Shown here in pieces: positions 1 to 10,720 of a stretch of 64,000 nucleotides of DNA. The stretch lies in NCBI GenBank assembly GCA_027574665.1, contig CM050672.1, positions 11,330,001 through 11,394,000 on the forward strand, in the 5' to 3' direction. Position 1 is the stretch's first letter. Each line of letters opens with the position of its first letter. The notes under the pieces are model-generated. The model saw nothing but the letters and a program-made list of their open reading frames with translations. It ran no database searches and was not told where the DNA came from. The DNA is from Rhynochetos jubatus (taxonomy: Eukaryota > Chordata > Aves > Eurypygiformes > Rhynochetidae). The position numbers and the translations under genes were made by a program.

Positions 1-822
1 CACGAGAAGCTCCAGCCCAAAAGGCAGCAAAATCCAGCCCACATCCGGGAGAAACTCAAGAGCAGGGGGTGGAGCAAGCCAGGCCTCAAACCACGAGAAG
101 CTCCAGCCCAAAAGGCAGCCAAAATCCAGCACACATCAGCAAGAATCTCAAGAGCAGGGGGTGGAGCAAGCCAGGCCTCAAACCATGAGAAGCTCCAGCC
201 CAAAATGCAGCCAAAATCCAGCACACATCAGCAAGAATCTCAAGAGCAGGGCGTGGAGCAAGCCAGGCCTCAAACCACGAGAAGCTCCAGGTCAAAAGGC
301 AGCCAAAATGCAGCCCACATCCGGGAGAATCTCAAGAGCAGGGGGTGGAGCAAGCCAGGCCTCAAACCACGAGAAGCTCCAGCCCAAAATGCAGCCAAAA
401 TCCAGCACACATCAGCAAGAATCTCAAGAGCAGGGCGTGGAGCAAGCCAGGCCTCAAACCACGAGAAGCTGCAGGCCAAAATGCAGCCAAAATGCAGCCC
501 ACATCCGGGAGAATCTCAAGAGCAGGGGGTGGAGCAAGCCAGGCCTCAAACCACGAGAAGCTCCAGCCCAAAAGGCAGCCAAAATCCAGCCCACATCAGC
601 AAGAATCTCAAGAGCAGGGGGTGGAGCAAGCCAGGCCTCAAACCACGAGAAGATCCAGCCCAAAAGGCAACCAAAATCCAGCCCACATGCGGAAGAATCT
701 CAAGAGCAGGGGGTGGAGCAAGCCAGGCCTTAAACCACGAGAAGTTCCAGCCCAAAAGGCAGCCAAAATGCAGCCCACATCAGGGAGAATTTCAAGAGCA
801 CGGTGTGGAGCAAGCCTGGCCA

Positions 823-2914
823 CAAACCACGAGAAGCTCCAGCCCAAAAGGCAGCCAAAATGCAGCCCACATCTGTAGAATCTCAAAAGCAGGGGGTGGA
901 GCAAGCCAGGTCTCAAACCACGAGAAGCTCCGGCCCAAAATGCAGCGAAACTCCAGCCCACCTCCGCGAGAATCTCAAGAGCAGGGGGTGGAGCAAGCCA
1001 GGCCTCAAACCACGAGAAGCTCCAGCCCAAAAGGCAGCCAAAATCCAGCCCAATTCTGGGGGAATATAAAGAGCATGGAGGGGAGCAAGCCAGGCCTCAA
1101 ACCACGAGAAGCTCCAGCCCTAAAGGCAGCCAAAATGCAGCCCACATCCGGGAGAATCTCAAGAGCAGGGGGTGCAGCAAGCCAGGCCTTAAACCACGAG
1201 AAGCTCCAGCCCAAAAGGCAGCCAAAATCCAGCCCATATTCGGGAGAATCTCAAGAGCAGGGGGTGGAGCAAGCCAGGCCTCAAACCACGAGAAGCTGCA
1301 GCCCAAAAGGCAGCCAAAATGCAGCCCACATCCGGGAGAATCTCAAGAGCAGAGGGTGGAGCAAGCCAGGCCTCAAACCACGAGAAGCTCCAGCCCAAAA
1401 GGCAGCCAAAATCCAGCCCACATGCGGAAGAATCTCAAGAGCAGGGGGTGGAGCAAGCCAGGCCTCAAACCACGAGAAGCTCCAGCCCAAAAGTCAGCCA
1501 AAATCCAGAACACCTCTGGGAGAATATCAAGAGCACGGAGGGGAGCAAGCGAGGCCTCAAACCACGAGAAGCTCCAGCCCAAAAGGCAGCCAAAATGCAG
1601 TCCACATCAGGGAGAATTTCAAGAGCAGGGTGTGGAGCAAGCCTGGCCACAAACCACGAGAAGCTCCAGCCCAAAAGGCAGCCAAAATCCAGCCCAATTC
1701 TGGGGGAATATAAAGAGCATGGAGGGGAGCAAGCCAGGCCTCAAACCACAAGAAGCTCCAGCCCAAAATGCAGCCAAACTCCAGCCCACATCCGGGAGAA
1801 TCTCAAGAGCAGGGGGTGGAGCAAGCCAGGCCTCAAACCACGAGAAGCTCCAGCCCAAAAGGCAGCCAAACTCCAGCCCACATCCCGGAGAATCTCAAGA
1901 GCAGGGGGTGGTGCAAGCCAGGTCTCAAACCACGAGAAGCTCCGGCCCAAAAGGCAGCCAAACTCCAGCCCACCTCCGCGAGAATCTCAAGAGCAGGGGG
2001 TAGAGCAAGCCAGGCCTCAAACCACGAGAAGCTCCAGCCCAAAAGGCAGCCAAAATCCAGCCCACATCCGGGAGAATCTCAAGAGCACGGAGGGGAGCAA
2101 GCCAGGCCTCAAACCACGAGAACCTGCAGGCCAAAATGCAGCCAAAATGCAGCCCTCATCCGGGAGAATCTCAAGAGCAGGGGGTGGAGCAAGCCAGGCC
2201 TCAAACCACGAGAAGCTCCAGCCCAAAAGGCAGCCAAAATCCAGGCCACATGCGGAAGAATCTCAAGAGCAGGGGGTGGAGCAAGCCAGGCCTCAAACCA
2301 CGAGAAGCTCCAGCCCAAAAGGCAGCCAAAATCCAGAACACCTCTGGGAGAATATCAAGAGCACTAAGGGCATCAAGCCAGGCCTTAAACCACGAGAAGT
2401 TCCAGCCCAAAAGGCAGCCAAAATGCAGCCCACATCAGGGAGAATTTCAAGAGCAGGGTGTGGAGCAAGCCTGGCCACAAACCACGAGAAGCTCCAGCCC
2501 AAAAGGCAGCCAAAATCCAGCCCAATTCTGGGGGAATATAAAGAGCATGGAGGGGAGCAAGCCAGGCCTCAAACCACAAGAAGCTCCAGCCCAAAATGCA
2601 GCCAAACTCCAGCCCACATCCGGGAGAATCTCAAGAGCAGGGTGTGGAGCAAGCCAGGCCTCAAACCACGAGAAGCTCCAGCCCAAAAGGCAGCCAAAAT
2701 CCAGCCCATATCCAGGAGAATCTCAAGAGCAGGGGTTGGAGGAAGCCAGGCCTCAAACCACGAGAAGCTCCAGCCCAAAAGGCAGCCAAAATCCAGCCCA
2801 CATCCGGGAGAATATCAAGAGCAGGGGGTGGAGGAAGCCAGGCCTCAAATCACGAGAAGCTCCAGCCCACATCCCGGAGAATCTCAAGAGCAGGGGGTGG
2901 TGCAAGCCAGGCCT
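823..2914 (+). repeat. 2,092-bp higher-order repeat, copy A (23 monomers)
   Basis: Every private variant in this block recurs 2,092 bp downstream. Identity starts just after position 822, where copy A reads ggccacaaac and the other copy reads ggcctcaaac. The unit is 23 monomers, but shorter than 23 x 92 because one is 91 bp (838-928) and one is 69 bp (2861-2929). Translations of the two copies match throughout and I found no mismatch by eye. This indicates a very recent unequal exchange, or an assembly duplication. Confidence 0.93.
838..928 (+). repeat. 91-bp monomer with acatctgtag variant
   Basis: A 1-bp loss in the catccggg segment gives catctgtag, followed by an aatctcaaaagc variant. This combination is seen only here and at 2930-3020, the equivalent place in the second 2,092-bp copy, so it is a private marker of that duplication. 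Confidence 0.9.
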
Positions 2915-2929
2915 CAAACCACGAGAAGC
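2861..2929 (+). repeat. Truncated 69-bp monomer
   Basis: This monomer lacks 23 bp. It runs directly from tccagccca into catcccggag, skipping the aaaggcagccaaaa segment. The consensus carries tccagccca twice, 23 bp apart, in monomers with the aaaatcc variant. The deletion therefore joins the two direct repeats exactly and leaves one. Confidence 0.95.
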
Positions 2930-5057
2930 TCCAGCCCAAAAGGCAGCCAAAATGCAGCCCACATCTGTAGAATCTCAAAAGCAGGGGGTGGAGCAAGCCA
3001 GGTCTCAAACCACGAGAAGCTCCGGCCCAAAATGCAGCGAAACTCCAGCCCACCTCCGCGAGAATCTCAAGAGCAGGGGGTGGAGCAAGCCAGGCCTCAA
3101 ACCACGAGAAGCTCCAGCCCAAAAGGCAGCCAAAATCCAGCCCAATTCTGGGGGAATATAAAGAGCATGGAGGGGAGCAAGCCAGGCCTCAAACCACGAG
3201 AAGCTCCAGCCCTAAAGGCAGCCAAAATGCAGCCCACATCCGGGAGAATCTCAAGAGCAGGGGGTGCAGCAAGCCAGGCCTTAAACCACGAGAAGCTCCA
3301 GCCCAAAAGGCAGCCAAAATCCAGCCCATATTCGGGAGAATCTCAAGAGCAGGGGGTGGAGCAAGCCAGGCCTCAAACCACGAGAAGCTGCAGCCCAAAA
3401 GGCAGCCAAAATGCAGCCCACATCCGGGAGAATCTCAAGAGCAGAGGGTGGAGCAAGCCAGGCCTCAAACCACGAGAAGCTCCAGCCCAAAAGGCAGCCA
3501 AAATCCAGCCCACATGCGGAAGAATCTCAAGAGCAGGGGGTGGAGCAAGCCAGGCCTCAAACCACGAGAAGCTCCAGCCCAAAAGTCAGCCAAAATCCAG
3601 AACACCTCTGGGAGAATATCAAGAGCACGGAGGGGAGCAAGCGAGGCCTCAAACCACGAGAAGCTCCAGCCCAAAAGGCAGCCAAAATGCAGTCCACATC
3701 AGGGAGAATTTCAAGAGCAGGGTGTGGAGCAAGCCTGGCCACAAACCACGAGAAGCTCCAGCCCAAAAGGCAGCCAAAATCCAGCCCAATTCTGGGGGAA
3801 TATAAAGAGCATGGAGGGGAGCAAGCCAGGCCTCAAACCACAAGAAGCTCCAGCCCAAAATGCAGCCAAACTCCAGCCCACATCCGGGAGAATCTCAAGA
3901 GCAGGGGGTGGAGCAAGCCAGGCCTCAAACCACGAGAAGCTCCAGCCCAAAAGGCAGCCAAACTCCAGCCCACATCCCGGAGAATCTCAAGAGCAGGGGG
4001 TGGTGCAAGCCAGGTCTCAAACCACGAGAAGCTCCGGCCCAAAAGGCAGCCAAACTCCAGCCCACCTCCGCGAGAATCTCAAGAGCAGGGGGTAGAGCAA
4101 GCCAGGCCTCAAACCACGAGAAGCTCCAGCCCAAAAGGCAGCCAAAATCCAGCCCACATCCGGGAGAATCTCAAGAGCACGGAGGGGAGCAAGCCAGGCC
4201 TCAAACCACGAGAACCTGCAGGCCAAAATGCAGCCAAAATGCAGCCCTCATCCGGGAGAATCTCAAGAGCAGGGGGTGGAGCAAGCCAGGCCTCAAACCA
4301 CGAGAAGCTCCAGCCCAAAAGGCAGCCAAAATCCAGGCCACATGCGGAAGAATCTCAAGAGCAGGGGGTGGAGCAAGCCAGGCCTCAAACCACGAGAAGC
4401 TCCAGCCCAAAAGGCAGCCAAAATCCAGAACACCTCTGGGAGAATATCAAGAGCACTAAGGGCATCAAGCCAGGCCTTAAACCACGAGAAGTTCCAGCCC
4501 AAAAGGCAGCCAAAATGCAGCCCACATCAGGGAGAATTTCAAGAGCAGGGTGTGGAGCAAGCCTGGCCACAAACCACGAGAAGCTCCAGCCCAAAAGGCA
4601 GCCAAAATCCAGCCCAATTCTGGGGGAATATAAAGAGCATGGAGGGGAGCAAGCCAGGCCTCAAACCACAAGAAGCTCCAGCCCAAAATGCAGCCAAACT
4701 CCAGCCCACATCCGGGAGAATCTCAAGAGCAGGGTGTGGAGCAAGCCAGGCCTCAAACCACGAGAAGCTCCAGCCCAAAAGGCAGCCAAAATCCAGCCCA
4801 TATCCAGGAGAATCTCAAGAGCAGGGGTTGGAGGAAGCCAGGCCTCAAACCACGAGAAGCTCCAGCCCAAAAGGCAGCCAAAATCCAGCCCACATCCGGG
4901 AGAATATCAAGAGCAGGGGGTGGAGGAAGCCAGGCCTCAAATCACGAGAAGCTCCAGCCCACATCCCGGAGAATCTCAAGAGCAGGGGGTGGTGCAAGCC
5001 AGGCCTCAAACCACGAGAAGCTCCAGCCCAAAAGGCAGCCAAAATGCAGCCCACATC
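2915..5057 (+). repeat. 2,092-bp higher-order repeat, copy B
   Basis: This is the tandem partner of the block at 823-2914. The match continues about 51 bp past one full unit and ends at 5057. There copy B reads acatccggg, while position 2966 of the first copy begins the acatctgtag variant. It repeats the same 91-bp monomer (2930-3020) and 69-bp monomer (4953-5021). The TATAAA-bearing variants at 3157, 3801 and 4629 lie exactly 2,092 bp from those at 1065, 1709 and 2537. Confidence 0.93.
4953..5021 (+). repeat. Truncated 69-bp monomer, second copy
   Basis: It has the same junction (tccagccca joined to catcccggag) as the truncated monomer at 2861 and lies exactly 2,092 bp from it. It was carried along in the higher-order duplication rather than arising anew. 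Confidence 0.95.
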
Positions 5058-5960
5058 CGGGAGAATTTCAAGAGCAGGGGGTGGAGCAAACCAGGCCTCA
5101 AACCACGAGAAGCTCCAGCCCAAAATGCAGCCAAAATGCAGCCCTCATCCGGGAGAATCTCAAGAGCAGGGGGTGGAGCAATCCAGGCCTCAAAACACGA
5201 GAAGCTTCAGCCCAAAAGGCAGCCAAAATCCAGCCCACATCCAGGAGAAACTCAAGAGCAGGGGGTGGAGCAAGCCAGGTCTCAAACCACAAGAAGCTCC
5301 GGCCCAAAAGGCAGCCAAACTACAGCCCACCTCTGCGAGAATCTCAAGAGCAGGGGGTGGAGCAAGCCAGGCCTCAAACCACGAGAAGCTCCAGCCCAAA
5401 AGGCAGCCAAAATCCAGTCCACCTCTGGGAGAATATCAAGAGCACGGCGGGGAGCAAGCGAGGCCTCAAACCACGAGAAGCTTCAGCCCAAAAGGCAGCC
5501 AAAATGCAGCCCACATCAGGGAGAATTTCAAGAGCAGGGTGTGGAGCAAGCCTGGCCACAAACCACGAGAAGCTCCAGCCAAAAAGGCAGCCAAAACGAG
5601 CCCAATTCTGGGGGAATATAAAGAGCATAGAGGGGAGCAAGCCAGGCCTCAAACCACGAGAAGCTCCAGCCCAAAAGGCAGCCAAAATGCAGCCCACATC
5701 CGGGAGAATATGAAGAGCAGGGGGTGGAGCAATCCAGGCCTCAAACCACGAGAAGCTCCAGCCCAAAAGGCAGCCAAAATCCAGCCCACATCTGGGAAAA
5801 TATCAAGAGCAGGGTGTGGAGCAAGCCAGGCCTCAAACCACGAGAAGCTCCAGCTCAAAAGGCAGCCAAAAGACAGCCCACCTCTGGGAGAATATCAAGA
5901 GCACCGAGGGGAGCACGCCAGGCCTCAAACCACGAAAGCTCCGGCCCAAAAGGCAGTCAA
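5040..5960 (+). repeat. Higher-order block, partner of 9.80-10.72 kb
   Basis: Linked variants here recur about 4.76-4.85 kb downstream. They include agcaatccaggcctcaaaac with gaagcttcag, ggtctcaaaccacaagaagc with tccggccc, the aaaagacagcccacctctg monomer, gagcacgccagg, and ccacgaaagctccgg (a 1-bp loss). The offset drops by 91 bp partway through. The later copy therefore lacks one monomer, corresponding to about 5450-5540, with a 1-bp difference. Confidence 0.85.
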
Positions 5961-6099
5961 AATGCAGCCCACATCCGGGAGAATCTCAAGAGCAGGGGTT
6001 GGAGCTAGCCAGGCCTCAAACCACGAGAAGCTCCAGCCCAAAAGGCAGCCAAAATCCAGCCCACATCCGGGAGAATCTCAAGAGCAGGGGTTGGAGCAA

Positions 6100-8123
6100 G
6101 CCAGGCCTCAAACCACGAGAAGCTCCAGCCCAAAAGGCAGCCAAAATCCAGCCCACCTCTGTGAGAATATCAAGAGCAGGGGGTGGAGCAAGCCAGGCCT
6201 CAAACCAGGAGAATCTGGAGCCCAAAAGGCAGCCAAAATGCAGCACACATGCAGGAGAATCTCAAGAGCAGGGGGTGGAGCAAGCCAGGCCTCAAACCAC
6301 GAGAAGCTCCAGCCCAAAATACGGCCAAAATGCAGCCCACATGTGGGAGAATCTCAAGAGCAGGGGGTGGAGCAAGCCAGGCCTCAAACCACGAGAAGCT
6401 CCAGCCCAAAAGGCAGCCAAAATGCAGCCCACATCCGGGAGAATCTCAAGAGCAGGGGGTGGAGCAAGCCAGGCCTCAAACCACGAGAAGCTCCAGCCCA
6501 AAATGCAGCCAAAATCCAGCCCACATCCCAGAGAATCTCAAGAGCAGGGAGTGGTGCAAGCCAGGTCTCAAACCACGAGAAGCTCCGGCCCAAAAGGCAG
6601 CCAAACTCCAGCCCACCTCCGCGAGAATCTCAAGAGCAGGGGGTAGAGCAAGCCAGGCCTCAAACCACGAGAAGCTCCAGCCCAAAAGGCAGCCAAAATC
6701 CAGCCCACATCTGGGAGAATATCAAGAGCACGGAGGGGAGCAAGCCAGGCCTCAAACCACGAGAAGCTCCAGCCCAAAATGCAGCCAAAATCCAGCACAC
6801 ATCAGCAAGAATCTCAAGAGCAGGGCGTGGAGCAAGCCAGGCCTCAAACCACGAGAACCTGCAGGCCAAAAGGCAGCCAAAATGCAGCCCACATCCGGGA
6901 GAATCTCAAGAGCAGGGGGTGGAGCAAGCCAGGCCTCAAACCACGAGAAGCTCCAGCCCAAAAGGCAGCCAAAATCCAGGCCACATGCGGAAGAATCTCA
7001 AGAGCAGGGGGTGGAGCAAGCCAGGCCTCAAACCACGAGAAGCTCCAGCCCAAAAGGCAGCCAAAATCCAGAACACCTCTGGGAGAATATCAAGAGCACT
7101 AAGGGGATCAAGCGAGGCCTTAAACCACGAGAAGTTCCAGCCCAAAAGGCAGCCAAAATGCAGCCCACATCAGGGAGAATTTCAAGAGCAGGGTGTGGAG
7201 CAAGCCTGGCCACAAACCACGAGAAGCTCCAGCCGAAAAGGCAGCCAAAATCCAGCCCAATTCTGGGGGAATATAAAGAGCATGGAGGGGAGCAAGCCAG
7301 GCCTCAAACCACAAGAAGCTCCAGCCCAAAATGCAGCCAAACTCCAGCCCACATCCGGGAGAATCTCAAGAGCAGGGTGTGGAGCAAGCCAGGCCTCAAA
7401 CCACGAGAAGCTCCAGCCCAAAAGGCAGCCAAAATCCAGCCCATATCCAGGAGAATCTCAAGAGCAGGGGTTGGAGGAAGCCAGGCCTCAAACCACGAGA
7501 AGCTCCAGCCCATAAGGCAGCCAAAATCCAGCCCACATCCGGGAGAATCTCAAGAGCAGGGGGTGGAGGAAGCCAGGCCTCAAACCACGAGAAGCTCCAG
7601 CCCAAAAGGCAGCCAAAATCCAGTCCACCTCTGGGAGAATATCAAGAGCACGGCGGGGAGCAAGCGAGGCCTCAAACCACGAGAAGCTTCAACCCAAAAG
7701 GCAGCCAAAATGCAGCCCACATCAGGGAGAATTTCAAGAGCAGGGTGTGGAGCAAGCCTGGCCACAAACCACGAGAAGCTCCAGCCAAAAAGGCAGCCAA
7801 AATCGAGCCCAATTCTGGGGGAATATAAAGAGCATGGAGGGGAGTAAGCCAGGCCTCAAACCACGAGAAGCTCCAGCCCAAAAGGCAGCCAAAATCCAGC
7901 CCACATCCGGGAGAATCTCAAGAGCACGGAGGGGAGCAAGCCAGGCCTCAAACCACGAGAACCTGCAGGCCAAAATGCAGCCAAAATGCAGCCCTCATCC
8001 GGGAGAATCTCAAGAGCAGGGGGTGGAGCAAGCCAGGCCTCAAACCACGAGAAGCTCCAGCCCAAAAGGCAGCCAAAATCCAGGCCACATGCGGAAGAAT
8101 CTCAAGAGCAGGGGGTGGAGCAA
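6100..8123 (+). repeat. 2,024-bp higher-order repeat, copy A (22 monomers)
   Basis: From about 6.10 to 7.57 kb the variant order matches 8.12-9.59 kb at an offset of exactly 22 x 92 bp. Shared markers include cacctctgtgagaatat (near 6155 and 8179), ccaggagaatctggagccc, aaaatacggcc, the aagagcactaag monomer and agcccataaggcagcc (near 7507 and 9531). There are scattered single-base differences, so it is older than the 2,092-bp duplication. The last part of the unit (about 7.57-8.12 kb) instead resembles the first 5 kb. Confidence 0.87.
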
Positions 8124-9590
8124 GCCAGGCCTCAAACCACGAGAAGCTCCAGCCCAAAAGGCAGCCAAAATCCAGCCCACCTCTGTGAGAATATCAAGAG
8201 CAGGGGGTGGAGCAAGCCAGGCCTCAAACCAGGAGAATCTGGAGCCCAAAAGGCAGCCAAAATGCAGCACACATGCAGGAGAATCTCAAGAGCAGGGGGT
8301 GGAGCAAGCCAGGCCTCAAACCACGAGAAGCTCCAGCCCAAAATACGGCCAAAATGCAGCCCACATGTGCGAGAATCTCAAGAGCAGGGGGTGGAGCAAG
8401 CCAGGCCTCAAACCACGAGAAGCTCCAGCCCAAAAGGCAGCCAAAATGCAGCCCTCATCCGGGAGAATCTCAAGAGCAGGGGGTGGAGCAAGCCAGGCCT
8501 CAAACCACGAGAAGCTCCAGCCCAAAAGGCAGCCAAAATCCAGCCCACATCCCGGAGAATCTCAAGAGCAGGGGGTGGTGCAAGCCAGGTCTCAAACCAC
8601 GAGAAGCTCCAGCCCAAAAGGCAGCCAAACTCCAGCCCACCTCCGCGAGAATCTCAAGAGCAGGGGGTAGAGCAAGCCAGGCCTCAAACCACGAGAAGCT
8701 CCAGCCCAAAAGGCAGCCAAAATCCAGCCCACATCTGGGAGAATATCAAGAGCACGGAGGGGAGCAAGCCAGGCCTCAAACCACGAGAAGCTCCAGCCCA
8801 AAATGCAGCCAAAATCCAGCACACATCAGCAAGAATCTCAAGAGCAGGGCGTGGAGCAAGCCAGGCCTCAAACCACGAGAAGCTCCAGCCCAAAAGGCAG
8901 CCAAAATGCAGCCCACATCCGGGAGAATCTCAAGAGCAGGGGGTGGAGCAAGCCAGGCCTCAAACCACGAGAAGCTCCAGCCCAAAAGTCAGCCAAAATC
9001 CAGGCCACATGCGGAAGAATCTCAAGAGCAGGGGGTGGAGCAAGCCAGGCCTCAAACCACGAGAAGCTCCAGCCCAAAAGGCAGCCAAAATCCAGAACAC
9101 CTCTGGGAGAATATCAAGAGCACTAAGGGGATCAAGCGAGGCCTTAAACCACGAGAAGTTCCAGCCCAAAAGGCAGCCAAAATGCAGCCCACATCAGGGA
9201 GAATTTCAAGAGCAGGGTGTGGAGCAAGCCTGGCCACAAACCACGAGAAGCTCCAGCCGAAAATGCAGCCAAAATCCAGCCCAATTCTGGGGGAATATAA
9301 AGAGCATGGAGGGGAGCAAGCCAGGCCTCAAACCACAAGAAGCTCCAGCCCAAAATGCAGCCAAACTCCAGCACACATCCGGGAGAATCTCAAGAGCAGG
9401 GTGTGGAGCAAGCCAGGCCTCAAACCACGAGAAGCTCCAGCCCAAAAGGCAGCCAAAATCCAGCCCATATCCAGGAGAATCTCAAGAGCAGGGGTTGGAG
9501 GAAGCCAGGCCTCAAACCACGAGAAGCTCCAGCCCATAAGGCAGCCAAAATCCAGCCCACATCCGGGAGAATCTCAAGAGCAGGGGGTGG
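8124..9590 (+). repeat. 2,024-bp higher-order repeat, partial copy B
   Basis: This is the partner of the 6.1-kb block, collinear until about 9,590. There the agcccataaggcagcc monomer is followed by agcaaggcagg and the third truncated monomer. Differences from the first copy include tgcagcc for ggcagcc near 9,262 and agcacacatccg near 9,371. Confidence 0.85.
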
Positions 9591-9619
9591 AGCAAGGCAG
9601 GCCTCAAATCACGAGAAGC

Positions 9620-9688
9620 TCCAGCCCACATCCCGGAGAATCTCAAGAGCAGGGGGTGGTGCAAGCCAGGTCTCAAACCACAAGAAGC
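9620..9688 (+). repeat. Truncated 69-bp monomer, third copy
   Basis: It has the same 23-bp loss, the same catcccggag sequence and the same upstream aaatcacgag variant as the copies at 2861 and 4953. All three probably descend from one deletion. It lies beyond the 2,024-bp block and marks the homology between the 5-kb and 9.6-kb regions. Confidence 0.93.
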
Positions 9689-9799
9689 TCCAGCCCAAAA
9701 GGCAGCCAAACTCCAGCCCACCTCCGGGAGAATCTCAAGAGCAGGGGGTGGAGCAAGCCAGGCCTCAAACCACGAGAAGCTCCAGCCCAAAAGGCAGCC

Positions 9800-10720
9800 A
9801 AAATGCAGCCCACATCCGGGAGAATTTCAAGAGCAGGGGGTGGAGCAAACCAGGCCTCAAACCACGAGAAGCTCCAGCCCAAAAGGCAGCCAAAATCCAG
9901 CCCACATCCGGGAGAATCTCAAGAGCAGGGGGTGGAGCAAGCCAGGCCTCAAACCTCGAGAAGCTATAGCTCAAAATGCAGCCAAAATGCAGCCCTCATC
10001 CGGGAGAACCTCAAGAGCAGGGGGTGGAGCAATCCAGGCCTCAAAACACGAGAAGCTTCAGCCCAAAATGCAGCCAAAATCCAGCCCACATCCAGGAGAA
10101 ACTCAAGAGCAGGGGGTGGAGCAAGCCAGGTCTCAAACCACAAGAAGCTCCGGCCCAAAAGGCAGCCAAACTCCAGCCCAACTCTGCGAGAATCTCAAGA
10201 GCAGGGGGTGGAGCAAGCCAGGCCTCAAACCACGAGAAGCTCCAGCCCAAAAGGCAGCCAAAATCCAGTCCACCTCTGGGAGAATATCAAGAGCAGGGGG
10301 TGGAGCAAGCCAGGCCACAAACCACGAGAAGCTCCGGCCAAAAAGGCAGCCAAAATCGAGCCCAATTCTGGGGGAATATAAAGAGCATAGAGGGGAGCAA
10401 GCCAGGCCTCAAACCACGAGAAGCTCCACCACAAAAGGCAGCCAAAATGCAGCCCACATCCGGGAGAATCTCAAGAGCAGGGGGTGGAGCAATCCAGGCC
10501 TCAAACCACGAGAAGCTCCAGCCCAAAAGGCAGCCAAAATCCAGCCCACATCTGGGAAAATATCAAGAGCAGGGTGTGGAGCAAGCCAGGCCTCAAACCA
10601 CGAGAAGCTCCAGCTCAAAAGGCAGCCAAAAGACAGCCCACCTCTGGGAGAATATCAAGAGCACGGAGGGGAGCACGCCAGGCCTCAAACCACGAAAGCT
10701 CCGGCCCAAAAGGCAGTCAA
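9800..10720 (+). repeat. Higher-order block, partner of 5.04-5.96 kb
   Basis: This block repeats the variant series of 5.04-5.96 kb in order, ending with the same gagcacgccagg and ccacgaaagctccgg monomer. It is one monomer shorter. A gaagctatagctc variant near 9,959 is private to this copy. Confidence 0.85.

Noticed and set aside
638..1030. Hydrophobic W/L/F-rich frames of about 69 codons on the - strand recurring every 92 bp, resembling small membrane proteins
   Set aside because: They are the reverse complement of the satellite. They begin at TTG, overlap one another, and end at the tca of cctcaaac in every monomer. The hydrophobicity follows from complementing a T-poor strand.
1065..1070. 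TATA-box promoter
   Set aside because: TATAAA arises from linked variant changes in one satellite subfamily and no gene or initiator context follows. Kept only as a variant-lineage marker.
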